A program made the position numbers and the translations under genes. Under the pieces are notes generated by a model that was given only the letters and a program-made list of their open reading frames with translations, was not told the DNA's origin and did not search any database. Positions 8,538 through 16,524 of a stretch of 64,000 bases of DNA are shown one piece after another. Source of the DNA: Croceivirga sp. (GTDB taxonomy: Bacteria; Bacteroidota; Bacteroidia; Flavobacteriales; Flavobacteriaceae); NCBI GenBank assembly GCA_028284665.1, contig JANQRG010000041.1, positions 1 through 64,000 on the forward strand. The letters run 5' to 3'. Position 1 is the stretch's first letter; every line of letters starts with the position of its first letter.

Positions 8538-8875
8538 TAGTTAACCCACTGTTACTAAACTAAAGGTATTTTAAACCATTAGTAATCTCATTTCAAATAT
8601 TGCTTGTTGTTTTGTTTTCATTTTGAAATCCTAACATAAAATTGTGTTGCAAACACTTTCCATGATAAAATCCATTTTGCACCAAAGGGTGGGAAATTGA
8701 ACATTGTTAGTTTACGTCCAATACCTGCTACCGGTAAAACGAGGGTTTCCTTTTAATGACTCAGACACGCTCCAATACCTTGTTAGGGGGTAGTTAAGGC
8801 AATGGAGTAAATAAGCAGTATGATTTTAATTTTGAATGTTGTACTCAAAAGTAGCCGGAAAAAAAAGCAAAAATC
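8538..8875. other. 338-bp intergenic region with operator motif and weak hairpin
   Basis: No gene is seen. An exact copy of TTTCAAATATTGCTT sits at 8591-8605 with a partial inverted mate ATTTTGAAA at 8620-8628, upstream of the S41 protease gene. At 8770-8807 CTCCA...CCTT pairs with AAGG...TGGAG, a weak interrupted hairpin downstream of the beta-barrel gene; it lacks a T run, so terminator function is doubtful. Confidence 0.5.
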
Positions 8876-11482
8876 CTATAGCTTATAGGAAACCTTTAGC
8901 AGAATGATTCTCGGAATAATAAATGTGGTTTCATCGCTAATTAAGAAATCAGAAAAAGAATTTTGCCTCTTAATCTGAGTATTAAATACGTTAGATGTTG
9001 AGATTTCGAATCCCCATGGAGAGTCTTCCTTTTTATAGAAAAGCGATGCATTGGCCAAGTCAAATGTATTAGTTAGGCGTTGGGTCCGATTTTCGTAGTC
9101 TACCCGTTTATAGTCAACACTTAACTTAAGGTTCTTAAGAAAATCATAGGATAGTAGACCAAAGAACTCTTTGTTGATAAATTCATTGGTTATAGCAGAA
9201 GTTTCAAAGTCGGAAGGTTCAAAGGAATAGCCGATTTCCAGATTGGGAAGTTTGTCAAAAAAAGTTTCAACTTTCCCAGTTACTGATAAGGATCTTGAAA
9301 AGTTCTTCGAAACGTTATCGTTTACCAATTGAAAAAACTCACTGTAATCTCCAGTTAAGTCAATACCCAGTTTTAGGTTCCCCAACCTTTTACTAAATCT
9401 AAAATCACCTGTCAAAGAATTTTCTGGCTCGTTGAACATGGTAAACGTCACAAATTGTTCAATATCTTCTAATACTGTGCTGTTTTTGATGCTTTGTGTT
9501 TTACGGTTGTAGGAAACAGCAGCGTTAAGGTTAAGCCCTCTGAACAGGCTAAATTTGTAGTAGCTTAACGAAAAGTTATGGAAACGTTCGTTTTGTAGAT
9601 TCCGATTGCCCAAAAACACGCTGTTAAATGAGTTCAGCAGGAAATTATTAAGCAAACGATTGCTTTGTGGAAAACGCAATCGTTGATTATATCTAAATTG
9701 TAGTTTTTCGCTGTTACTGAATGCTGCTTCGGCATTGAACTCAGGTAAAAGCACGTTAGTTGTATTATTAACAGTATTTCCGAACTGGGAATTCTCCCAT
9801 ATATAGTGATGATAGAACAATCCTGACTTTATGGAAATAATACCACTTAAGAACTTGTACTCTAACCCTAAAAAGGTATCTATAAATCTATAGTCGATTA
9901 CATTTCCGAATCCGTTGTCTGAAAAATCATTAAGGTTACCATTACTTAGGTGTTGTATTTCTTGGGTTGAACTAGAATCAAAAAGAAGGTTGGTGCCCAA
10001 GGTTGTGTAAAAATGGTTAAAATTGTTAAGTACCCAATAATCCTTAGCTATCAGATCAACTGTGGTAGTCTGCCTTTCCAGCTCTTGCAGAATATCAATT
10101 TGATCGTCCTCTTGAATAGGTATAAGGCCTTCCAAAAAAGGTTGATTAGTAATCCAATTATTGGTAGGTGTGCTTTTTTCGAGGTTTATGGTCGTCTCCA
10201 AACTCAGGGTTTGCGCCTTGGAAAAACGTTTGCTATATTCCAAGTTTTGCTTGATATCAAAGGCTTGCAGACTGGAATTTGTAGTAAAGGTATTATTTAT
10301 CCCAAAGCTTTGGGTAAGCAAGGTCCCTGATGCATTATTATTGGTTAATTTGACAAAGGTATTTACAGCTAAATCCTCTTTGGGGTTAGGTTCATAGTCT
10401 AAGGTCAATTTCCCTATTAAGAAAAAATTGTCCAATACTTCTGTGTTAGCTCTATTTTCATCAAAAGCAGCATCACCGCTATTGTAGATGTTCAAGGTGT
10501 TCACCTTAGTTTCAATGTCATTGCTACTTGCAATTAAAAAACTATTGAGGTCTGTCTTTTGGGAAATAGCCTGTCTAAGATTTAATGCCCCAAAACGATT
10601 TATGTTTGCCCTAAAATCAGTGTTGGAAAGAAACTTCGAAAAATCATCGTTAGAAAGCGAGATATACCCCCGGATATCGCCCAAAAGCTTACCGAACCCG
10701 CCGTTAAATTCAATATAATCTCCAAATTCAAAGGATCTGGCCCCGGTGTTGTTGAAATCCCCGATGAAGTTAAGTGTCGTCTTCGGACTGTAATAGAATA
10801 CGTTGGGGTGCACTAAATAGCGTTCTTCGGGTCCACCAGCAACTTCCAAATCCCCAAAGGCAAACTTCTTTTTATCTTCTTTAAGTTTTATGTTCAAGGC
10901 TAATTCATTAGAATCCCGAAGCCCTTTTAAGAAGCCTATTTCGTTATAATTCTCTAAAACCTGTACTTGATCTACAGCATCTGCAGGAATATTGTTGACT
11001 GCCAATTTGCTGTTGCCGGTAAAAAAAGGCTTGTCCTCTACCAAAACTTTGGTGACCTCTTTCCCTTGAGCTGTAACATTACCCTCACGATCCACTTCTA
11101 TTCCAGGAAGTTTTTTTAGTACTTCCCGTAGTTTCCGTTCTTTACCGTTAACAAAGGCATCCGTTTGATAGGTAATTGTATCTTCTTTTACCTCAATAGG
11201 AATTTTGTATTCCAGCACCACCTCATCCAAGATATCAGCCTTTGGGGTAAGCACCAAGTCCTTAACATCATCTTCTTGGGCATGATACTCAAAAACCAAC
11301 TCTTGATAACCTAAATAACTGACTGTTACGGCATAGGTCGCCCCCACTACCAGGTTAAGCCGGTATTCACCGTTTTTGTTGCTTATGGCGAAGACTGTTT
11401 TGGTATTTTCACTTACCGAAAAAGCAAGTATATTGGCATTTTCCAAAGGCCCATCCGTGGATGAACTTACCGTGCCACTCAT
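8876..11482 (-). CDS. outer membrane beta-barrel protein with carboxypeptidase-like regulatory domain (TonB-receptor-like)
   Basis: 868 residues counted from the first in-frame ATG (11482), but that Met is inside the domain and the real N-terminus lies upstream (see 11483-11553). Residues 1-90 are a CarboxypepD_reg-like domain (SGTVSSSTDGPLENANILAF), then a plug-like part (ELREVLKKLPGIEVDREGNV, EVTKVLVEDKPFFTGN) and a large barrel ending IILLKVSYKL with no TonB-box match. This matches the outer-membrane beta-barrel family that partners GLPGLI proteins. The GLPGLI gene lies directly upstream on the same strand. Cargo unknown. Confidence is high for the family and low for the start. Confidence 0.85.
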   Translation of the reverse strand: MSGTVSSSTDGPLENANILAFSVSENTKTVFAISNKNGEYRLNLVVGATYAVTVSYLGYQELVFEYHAQEDDVKDLVLTPKADILDEVVLEYKIPIEVKEDTITYQTDAFVNGKERKLREVLKKLPGIEVDREGNVTAQGKEVTKVLVEDKPFFTGNSKLAVNNIPADAVDQVQVLENYNEIGFLKGLRDSNELALNIKLKEDKKKFAFGDLEVAGGPEERYLVHPNVFYYSPKTTLNFIGDFNNTGARSFEFGDYIEFNGGFGKLLGDIRGYISLSNDDFSKFLSNTDFRANINRFGALNLRQAISQKTDLNSFLIASSNDIETKVNTLNIYNSGDAAFDENRANTEVLDNFFLIGKLTLDYEPNPKEDLAVNTFVKLTNNNASGTLLTQSFGINNTFTTNSSLQAFDIKQNLEYSKRFSKAQTLSLETTINLEKSTPTNNWITNQPFLEGLIPIQEDDQIDILQELERQTTTVDLIAKDYWVLNNFNHFYTTLGTNLLFDSSSTQEIQHLSNGNLNDFSDNGFGNVIDYRFIDTFLGLEYKFLSGIISIKSGLFYHHYIWENSQFGNTVNNTTNVLLPEFNAEAAFSNSEKLQFRYNQRLRFPQSNRLLNNFLLNSFNSVFLGNRNLQNERFHNFSLSYYKFSLFRGLNLNAAVSYNRKTQSIKNSTVLEDIEQFVTFTMFNEPENSLTGDFRFSKRLGNLKLGIDLTGDYSEFFQLVNDNVSKNFSRSLSVTGKVETFFDKLPNLEIGYSFEPSDFETSAITNEFINKEFFGLLSYDFLKNLKLSVDYKRVDYENRTQRLTNTFDLANASLFYKKEDSPWGFEISTSNVFNTQIKRQNSFSDFLISDETTFIIPRIILLKVSYKL

Positions 11483-11553
11483 AGTTGCTTTCTGGGCATG
11501 GATGACCCCATTTCCCCCAACTATTAGAAAAAATAAGAAGTATATTTTGGCAT
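11483..11553 (-). other. signal-peptide region of the beta-barrel gene, out of frame by one base
   Basis: In the barrel frame, codons before 11482 read LIVGGNGVIHAQKAT, a signal peptide end with an AQ cleavage site, but no ATG precedes it before a stop. An ATG at 11553 opens another frame, MPKYTSYFF then stop. The two frames join at a T6 run (A6 on the + strand at 11528-11533): one extra T, or a -1 slip, yields MPKYTSYFF joined to LIVGGNGVIHAQ, a textbook signal peptide. The slip site on the coding strand reads T TTT TTC followed by TAA, a canonical X XXY YYZ heptamer. A base-call or assembly error, a true mutation, or translation from a rare start are the other options. Confidence 0.6.
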
Positions 11554-11640
11554 TGCAGTATGAAGTAGATAAGCCAATAATTAAGGAGCAAAAAAACTAT
11601 AATTTTTAAACTAAAAAGGTAAATATACCGAATTCCCTAT

Positions 11641-12354
11641 TTAACCCCGCTTTTTAATTTCAGCCATATTAGCGTCTAGCATCTCGTAATACTTTTCAAA
11701 AGTCATTTCTTTTGAGCGTTTAGGGAGCTTAATACTAACATCCTTTTCCTGTATCTCTTTGAATTTATAAACTACTTTATCCCTGTGCATTTCAAGTACA
11801 AGACCAGGGAGACCATTATATCCTAGGGGTCCGAAAGAATAGGGTAGTTCCGGAGCGAACCATGCTTCAATTTCTTCAAGATAACTCCCCAATTTTCTTG
11901 TGGTTGTAGCTTTCAAAACTTTGAATTTTCCAATGTATTTGGACTCGTTGGTTATCTCCCACTGTACTTTTTCATCTAAGGTCAATACAATCGAAGGTTC
12001 CGAGTTTAGCAAAGCAATTCGTTTATTGGAGTCTCCTGTTTTTGTATACCAAACTTCGTTTCCAGAGCAAAAACCTGATGCCAATTCATACATTAGAGGG
12101 TTTACATCATCTCTAACCAATTGTTCAGATTGTTTAAAAATGGATTCATTATTATCAATCAGCAATTGAAATTCGAAATCAACCATAATCTCCGCCGCCA
12201 TGCCTGCCATTCGTTGCGACTCTGCATTTTTCATTTCACTCATATCAAATTTTGATTCAATGCTATAAGAAACACTAAGTGATTTTTGGCCGAAACAAAT
12301 CCCAACAATAGCGAAAAAAAAAGTTGTCAGTAATCTACATTCTAATAATTTCAT
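11641..12354 (-). CDS. GLPGLI family protein
   Basis: 237 residues, ATG at 12354, signal peptide ending VGICFGQ. It has the family signature near residue 180: FGPLGYNGLPGLVLEMHRD, preceded by the conserved EIEAWFAPELPYSFGP. GLPGLI proteins are exported Bacteroidota proteins of unknown function, nearly always next to an outer membrane beta-barrel protein, as here: the barrel gene follows on the same strand after about 90 bp. The two are probably co-transcribed and may form an outer-membrane/periplasmic unit. The substrate cannot be read from the sequence. Confidence 0.9.
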   Translation of the reverse strand: MKLLECRLLTTFFFAIVGICFGQKSLSVSYSIESKFDMSEMKNAESQRMAGMAAEIMVDFEFQLLIDNNESIFKQSEQLVRDDVNPLMYELASGFCSGNEVWYTKTGDSNKRIALLNSEPSIVLTLDEKVQWEITNESKYIGKFKVLKATTTRKLGSYLEEIEAWFAPELPYSFGPLGYNGLPGLVLEMHRDKVVYKFKEIQEKDVSIKLPKRSKEMTFEKYYEMLDANMAEIKKRG

Positions 12355-12417
12355 AAAAAATAGTAAAGGGAAGATTAAGAAATCTCCCCAATTTTAACTG
12401 TCAAGTTATACCTTAAA

Positions 12418-12618
12418 TTAAAAGCAATCACACCTCTGTCTGATACAATAGTTATAAGCGAGGGCAAATAAATCAGGTCGACCTGCCGTCAATTCGGTCG
12501 CGACACTAACACAAGATGCAAAAGCAATTTCTTCGTTTGTAACAGTTTTTGCCTCAACACCCATATTGGTTGAAAAGGCAAACAAGAACACGAGCGTCCC
12601 AATAAGTTTTTTCATCAT
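12418..12618 (-). CDS. small exported cysteine-containing peptide, unknown function
   Basis: 66 residues from ATG at 12618 (a second ATG at 12615 gives MKKLIG and may be used). A clear signal peptide (KKLIGTLVFLFAFSTNMGVEA) leaves a mature peptide of about 43 residues with Cys at 36, 58, 63 and 65 and the tail CIRQRCDCF. Four Cys in a short exported peptide suggests disulfides or metal binding. It lies 63 bp upstream of the GLPGLI gene on the same strand, so it may be the first gene of that unit. I recognise no family. Coding status rests on the signal peptide, spacing and clean frame. Confidence 0.6.
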   Translation of the reverse strand: MMKKLIGTLVFLFAFSTNMGVEAKTVTNEEIAFASCVSVATELTAGRPDLFALAYNYCIRQRCDCF

Positions 12619-12958
12619 TTCAAAGGTTAAAGATTAGTAACTAAGAATATCTGCTACTAATATAGAATAATTTCTAAATAGTCCGTACAAAAAGCTAATT
12701 ATTTTTCTTACAAAATGGATTTTAACCTTTAACTTTTACAGCTATTGATAACGTATTCAAATAATGGAGATTTTCTTTTAGATACTATCATAATTTAACG
12801 CTCGAGCTTTTCATTTCTCTTAGTTTTTCTCCTTTGTACAGGATTGGTTGGGACTAACTAGCATTTTACACTATCGTTGAAATCAGAAAGAAATGTTTAA
12901 GGGCGATCTTTTTCTCTTTTAGACCAGTAAAGCATTGCCTTACGTTAGACTAATTTAA
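12619..12958. other. intergenic region between divergent genes, no gene seen
   Basis: AT-rich divergent promoter region of about 340 bp between the small Cys peptide gene (minus) and the copper-receptor unit (plus). No ORF, tRNA or strong hairpin was found. The palindrome at 12959-12982 follows directly. Confidence 0.5.
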
Positions 12959-12982
12959 ATAAAAGACTTAAATGTCTTTTAT
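12959..12982. promoter_or_regulatory. 24-bp inverted repeat, candidate Rrf2-type operator of the copper receptor unit
   Basis: ATAAAAGAC, six bases, GTCTTTTAT: perfect 9-bp arms. The ten bases TAAAAGACTT recur in the rrf2/nos divergent promoter (16435-16444). A near-match to the Bacteroidota -7 box (TTCCTTTG, 7 of 8) is at 13000-13007, which would put the repeat just upstream of the core promoter and make 13031 the sensible start codon. Control by the nearby Rrf2 protein is inferred. Confidence 0.55.
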
Positions 12983-13030
12983 ATGATAAAAATCAGGTTT
13001 TCCTTTGTACATACCTTCTACTTTTGGGGC

Positions 13031-13402
13031 ATGAAACAATTGTTGGCCATACCGCTTATCTTCATCATGTTGGGAAAGCCTTTATGGCCCGTAGTGGAAT
13101 ATGTTATCAATTACGACTATATAGTTACCCACCTCTGTGAGAACAGCGACCGACCTCAATTGGAATGTGACGGGAAATGCTACCTGGCTAAAATGTTTGC
13201 GGAGAAATCAACAGATCATCAGGAAAACCCTTTTTCCAAGGGACAGTCCATTGAAATTCCTTTACTGTTCCATCTGGATACCACGAAGTATACCCTTTCA
13301 GAACAATGGCTTGATGTAGCCAAAAGGACGGTAAATCCGCGTCCAATCTTTCATGACTTCTTCTTTGTATTTGAGATAATTCAACCTCCGGAAATGGCGT
13401 AA
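13031..13402 (+). CDS. small exported or membrane-anchored Cys/His protein linked to the copper receptor
   Basis: 123 residues from ATG at 13031 (MKQLLAIPLIFIMLGKPLWP). An earlier in-frame ATG at 12983 abuts the operator-like palindrome and is rejected. After the hydrophobic start comes YIVTHLCENSDRPQLECDGK and CYL, i.e. HLC then C-x3-C, all within 50 residues, and the end is FEIIQPPEMA. Cys and His spacing suggests metal (copper) binding on the periplasmic side. The TonB copper receptor follows after 81 bp in the same direction. The layout resembles the protein at 57232-57636 (HLC, CC, PPP), which also precedes a TonB receptor. No established function known to me. Confidence 0.75.
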   Translation: MKQLLAIPLIFIMLGKPLWPVVEYVINYDYIVTHLCENSDRPQLECDGKCYLAKMFAEKSTDHQENPFSKGQSIEIPLLFHLDTTKYTLSEQWLDVAKRTVNPRPIFHDFFFVFEIIQPPEMA

Positions 13403-13483
13403 ACCCACATAGTCATTATCGCCCGGTGTCTTATTTCATCATCAATAATGCACCCGGTATTCTAGAATTATCAATATACACCT

Positions 13484-15751
13484 ATGAATTATTTACAAAA
13501 ATCAACTACGGGATTACTTCTCGTCCTGCTGTATTGCTTGGGATCATTCATCGCAGTTGCCCAAGAAACAGAAACCATCAAACTGCTAGACAAGGACAAT
13601 GCCATGCCCATAGTAGGAGCAACTTTTGAGTATGGTCTGCAAAATGGCACCACCGACGAAAATGGAAACCTTGGATTAACCTTTAAAAGTGGGCTGTCCC
13701 TACATCTCTCCCATATTAATTATGGAAAGTGGGTCCTGTCCAGTGATGGCGTTTCAAAAGCGATCCGCGATAAGGTTTTATACAAACAAGGCATTACCAT
13801 AAATCTCTATCCGGTAACCGTAATTGCCCTTCGCCCAAGCGAAAAACCTACCGACAAGGTTAAATTGGACTACCAGGAACAACTGGCACATGACGGTGCT
13901 GACGTACTGAACCAAAACCCAGCTTTGAATAGTATTCGGAAGGGAGGAAATTATGGTTTCGATCCTGTTTTTAGAGGGTTCAAGTACGACCAGTTAAACA
14001 TCGTTCTTAACGGAGCCCAAGGCGCAACTGCTGCCTGCCCCAACCGTATGGATCCTCCAACAAGTCAAATGGCTCCTAATATGCTGGATAGAATAGAAGT
14101 GTTAAAAGGCCCACATGCGTTACGCTTTGGAACGGGATTTGGGGCCACCATAAACTTCGTACCCGTTAAACTACGTTTCACTGAAGAAGAAGAACTTTAT
14201 GGAAGAGTTTCCAGTGGTTATGAAGGTAACGGAACAATACTACGAAATGAAGGAAAGTTAGGGCTTAGTGGCAAAAATCATGATGTTACCCTGTTTGGCT
14301 CATGGTCGCAAGGGAATGATTACACATCAGGCAACGGACAGGAAATTCCAGCCGATTTTAACCGTGGCAGTTTTGGCACTAACATTGGCTTAAATATTTC
14401 GGGAAACCATCAGTTACGACTTTCTGCTATCTATAATGTTGCCAGGGATGCCGATTTTGCTGCGCTCCCTATGGATCTTAGAGAGGACGATACCTGGCTC
14501 TTCAATGCAAGACACGATGTCTCCTTCGATAAGAGCAGTCTTAGTTCCTGGAATACCACAGTTTTTGCTTCATTCGTGGATCATCTAATGGACAACCTCT
14601 TAAAACCACTTGATCCCAGAATGTTAAATGCAAGCACCAATGCAACAACGTATAACTACGGTGGACGTACAGAGGGCATATGGAATTTTGAGAACGCAAC
14701 CCTTTTTGCAGGAGCAGATTTTAGACGCGAAGGTGCAGAGGGCACCAGGGTACGTGAATTTTTAATGGGACCCAATGCCGGACGTACTTTTGAGGACAAT
14801 GCCTGGCAAGATGGCTTTATTGCTAAAAGTAGTGTATTCGCGGAATACCACTTTAACCTTAACAAGCTTAGATTGATCTTTTCAACACGAATGGAACTAA
14901 ATACTGCAGATGTAAATGATCCGGCTGATGAGTTTGTTGAGGAGAATAACGATATACGCACTTCGCAATTCAATCCAAGTTTTAGCCTGGGTACAACCCA
15001 AAAGTTAAGTGAAAAAATGGAGCTGGGCATTTGGTTAGGCCGTGCACAACGTAGCGCCGGACTTACCGAACGGTTTATCAATTATTTTCCCGTAGGGCAG
15101 GATCCTTTTGAACTGTTGGGCAATCCTGAGCTCAATCCTGAAATCAACAACCAATTGGACATTGCTTTTCAGTGGAAAACTCCCAATTCCAATTTGAATG
15201 TAGACCTATTTGCCGGTTATCTGCAGGATTTCATATCTTCTTTTATTGACGAAGATCTGTCCCGTAGATTGCCCAGTAGTCCCGGTGTTCGACAGTTTGT
15301 AAATATTGAAAACGCGTTTAAAACAGGTATTGAGGTAAATTGGACCCAACAACTGCTTTTGGGCCTCCAACATCAAGTAGGTATGGCGTACACGTATGCC
15401 CAGGATTTGGAACGAGACGAACCCCTTCCGGAAATTGCCCCATTGGACTTTAGATATGTCCTGATCGGTGATTTCTTGGAAAGCAAACTTCGACCTGAAC
15501 TTACATTTAGACATGTGCTGCAACAATCCCGAATTTCAGAGGAGTTTGGAGAAACAGAAACTCCGGCGTTTTCGTTATTGGATTTTCAGTTGGGCTACCA
15601 ATTGACTAAAACAGCAAGGATAACCGCGGGCATCAACAATGTTTTTGATGAAAATTATTATGAACATTTGAACCGCTCCGTGCGGGGAAACAATATTCCA
15701 ATTTTTGCTCCTGGTCGTAACGCTTTCGCCTCTTTTAACTTTGTATTCTAG
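13484..15751 (+). CDS. TonB-dependent copper receptor, NosA/OprC type
   Basis: 755 residues with signal peptide (LLLVLLYCLGSFIAVAQ). A short carboxypeptidase-like domain (30-105) precedes the plug. The plug holds AACPNRMDPPTSQMAPNM, the motif that marks OprC/NosA copper receptors (CxNRMDPPT), then LDRIEVLKGPHALRFGTG. The barrel ends with the aromatic residue F (SFNFVF), as usual for BamA substrates. Such receptors bring copper across the outer membrane; in denitrifiers NosA supplies copper for N2O reductase. It lies just before the nos region, fitting that role. Likely co-transcribed with the small Cys/His protein upstream. Confidence 0.93.
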   Translation: MNYLQKSTTGLLLVLLYCLGSFIAVAQETETIKLLDKDNAMPIVGATFEYGLQNGTTDENGNLGLTFKSGLSLHLSHINYGKWVLSSDGVSKAIRDKVLYKQGITINLYPVTVIALRPSEKPTDKVKLDYQEQLAHDGADVLNQNPALNSIRKGGNYGFDPVFRGFKYDQLNIVLNGAQGATAACPNRMDPPTSQMAPNMLDRIEVLKGPHALRFGTGFGATINFVPVKLRFTEEEELYGRVSSGYEGNGTILRNEGKLGLSGKNHDVTLFGSWSQGNDYTSGNGQEIPADFNRGSFGTNIGLNISGNHQLRLSAIYNVARDADFAALPMDLREDDTWLFNARHDVSFDKSSLSSWNTTVFASFVDHLMDNLLKPLDPRMLNASTNATTYNYGGRTEGIWNFENATLFAGADFRREGAEGTRVREFLMGPNAGRTFEDNAWQDGFIAKSSVFAEYHFNLNKLRLIFSTRMELNTADVNDPADEFVEENNDIRTSQFNPSFSLGTTQKLSEKMELGIWLGRAQRSAGLTERFINYFPVGQDPFELLGNPELNPEINNQLDIAFQWKTPNSNLNVDLFAGYLQDFISSFIDEDLSRRLPSSPGVRQFVNIENAFKTGIEVNWTQQLLLGLQHQVGMAYTYAQDLERDEPLPEIAPLDFRYVLIGDFLESKLRPELTFRHVLQQSRISEEFGETETPAFSLLDFQLGYQLTKTARITAGINNVFDENYYEHLNRSVRGNNIPIFAPGRNAFASFNFVF

Positions 15752-15777
15752 TGCAAATACAAACTACAGACCAAGGT

Positions 15778-15817
15778 AACACTCTTGCAAGCGGAAATTT
15801 CGTTTTGCAAGGGTGTT
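15778..15817 (+). terminator. possible terminator hairpin after copper receptor
   Basis: AACACTCTTGCAA at 15778-15790 pairs with TTGCAAGGGTGTT ending at 15817, allowing G-T pairs. It follows the receptor stop by 27 bp. The following bases (CCTATTCAGG) are not T-rich, so it may be an mRNA 3' end stabiliser instead. The rest of the gap to 15972 shows nothing else. Confidence 0.4.
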
Positions 15818-15972
15818 CCTATTCAGGCTTTTAAAACCACTAGGGGGGACAGGACAATTCCCTAAATGTATCCCAAAAAAAGAACGCACCTGCTTGTAGT
15901 ACGTCTCGAAAAAAGAAGTTCTTCATATTTCCAGAATTCTATGGTAACTAAATTGGCTATCTAAATACTGCG

Positions 15973-16404
15973 CTACAGCGGAAGAAATGACTTGCCTTCC
16001 TGAATATCGGCAACCAACTGGGAAATAGTAGTATCCTCTAAATTCTTGATAAAACCAGCTTTGGTCTCACCCACTACATGATGAAGCGGGCATGGATTGT
16101 CATGATCGCATTCGTTAATACTTAACAAACAGGATCGAAGCCGTTGTTCCCCATCAATAACATCTACTATCTTGATCAATTGGGTTTCCATATTTTTCGG
16201 ATCCAGGTAAAATCCACCCCGGGGCCCTTTGACCGAAGAAACAATGCCGTGGCGAGCCAATTCCTGTAACAACTTGGCAATATAGGAAGGGGGTGCGTTT
16301 ATGGGTTCGGCAATGTCTTTTGCTAATATCTTTTTTTCTTTACTCGCATTGACCGCCAGGTAAAGTACTCCTTTTAGGGCATATTTTGATGAGTTGGAAA
16401 ACAT
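15973..16404 (-). CDS. Rrf2-family transcriptional regulator with Fe-S type Cys triad
   Basis: 143 residues, ATG at 16404. N-terminal winged helix typical of Rrf2 (SSKYALKGVLYLA, AEPINAPPSYIAKLLQELAR, VSSVKGPRGGFYL). Cys92, Cys99 and Cys105 (C-x6-C-x5-C) match the cluster-binding triad of NsrR and IscR, so it probably carries an iron-sulfur cluster that reads NO, oxygen or redox state. It is divergent from the cytochrome c-nosZ operon and 120 bp from it. Rrf2 genes are a regular part of nos clusters in Bacteroidota, which lack nosR. Its own -7 box and a candidate operator lie at 16422-16450. NsrR-like sensing of NO is the best guess. Confidence 0.93.
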   Translation of the reverse strand: MFSNSSKYALKGVLYLAVNASKEKKILAKDIAEPINAPPSYIAKLLQELARHGIVSSVKGPRGGFYLDPKNMETQLIKIVDVIDGEQRLRSCLLSINECDHDNPCPLHHVVGETKAGFIKNLEDTTISQLVADIQEGKSFLPL

Positions 16405-16421
16405 AGAATTGCCTGTTTTTT

Positions 16422-16450
16422 CAAATCTAAAGATTAAAAGACTTTTTTAT
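16422..16450 (-). promoter_or_regulatory. rrf2 promoter with overlapping operator candidate
   Basis: On the minus strand TAGATTTG (16429-16422) fits the Bacteroidota -7 box TAnnTTTG, 18 bp from the rrf2 start codon. Directly upstream, 16433-16450 reads ATTAAAAGACTTTTTTAT, sharing TAAAAGACTT with the inverted repeat at 12959. A repressor bound here would sit between the -7 and -33 elements and allow autorepression. Confidence 0.5.
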
Positions 16451-16456
16451 CCTATT

Positions 16457-16501
16457 TATGACATAAATCATATTTTTCGCAACCCTCCCCCCCTATTTTT
16501 G
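16457..16501 (+). promoter_or_regulatory. nos operon promoter with Crp/Fnr-type palindrome
   Basis: TATGA, six bases, TCATA at 16457-16472 has the half-site spacing of Crp/Fnr-family operators. TATTTTTG at 16494-16501 fits the -7 box. If transcription starts near 16506 the palindrome centre is at about -41.5, the position used by class II activators. Which Crp/Fnr protein would bind is unknown; none is encoded in the window. Confidence 0.55.
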
Positions 16502-16524
16502 GGCAATTGTTAAAAATCCTCTCC

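Noticed and set aside
8770-8807. Interrupted hairpin as a terminator
   Set aside because: Only 5 and 4 bp paired with an internal loop and no T run.
12983-13030. ATG at 12983 as start of the small copper-linked protein
   Set aside because: It abuts the operator-like palindrome, upstream of the likely transcription start; ATG at 13031 gives a cleaner hydrophobic start.
14656-15081. 141-codon minus-strand frame opposite the copper receptor
   Set aside because: Shadow of the barrel coding sequence with no domain or start context.
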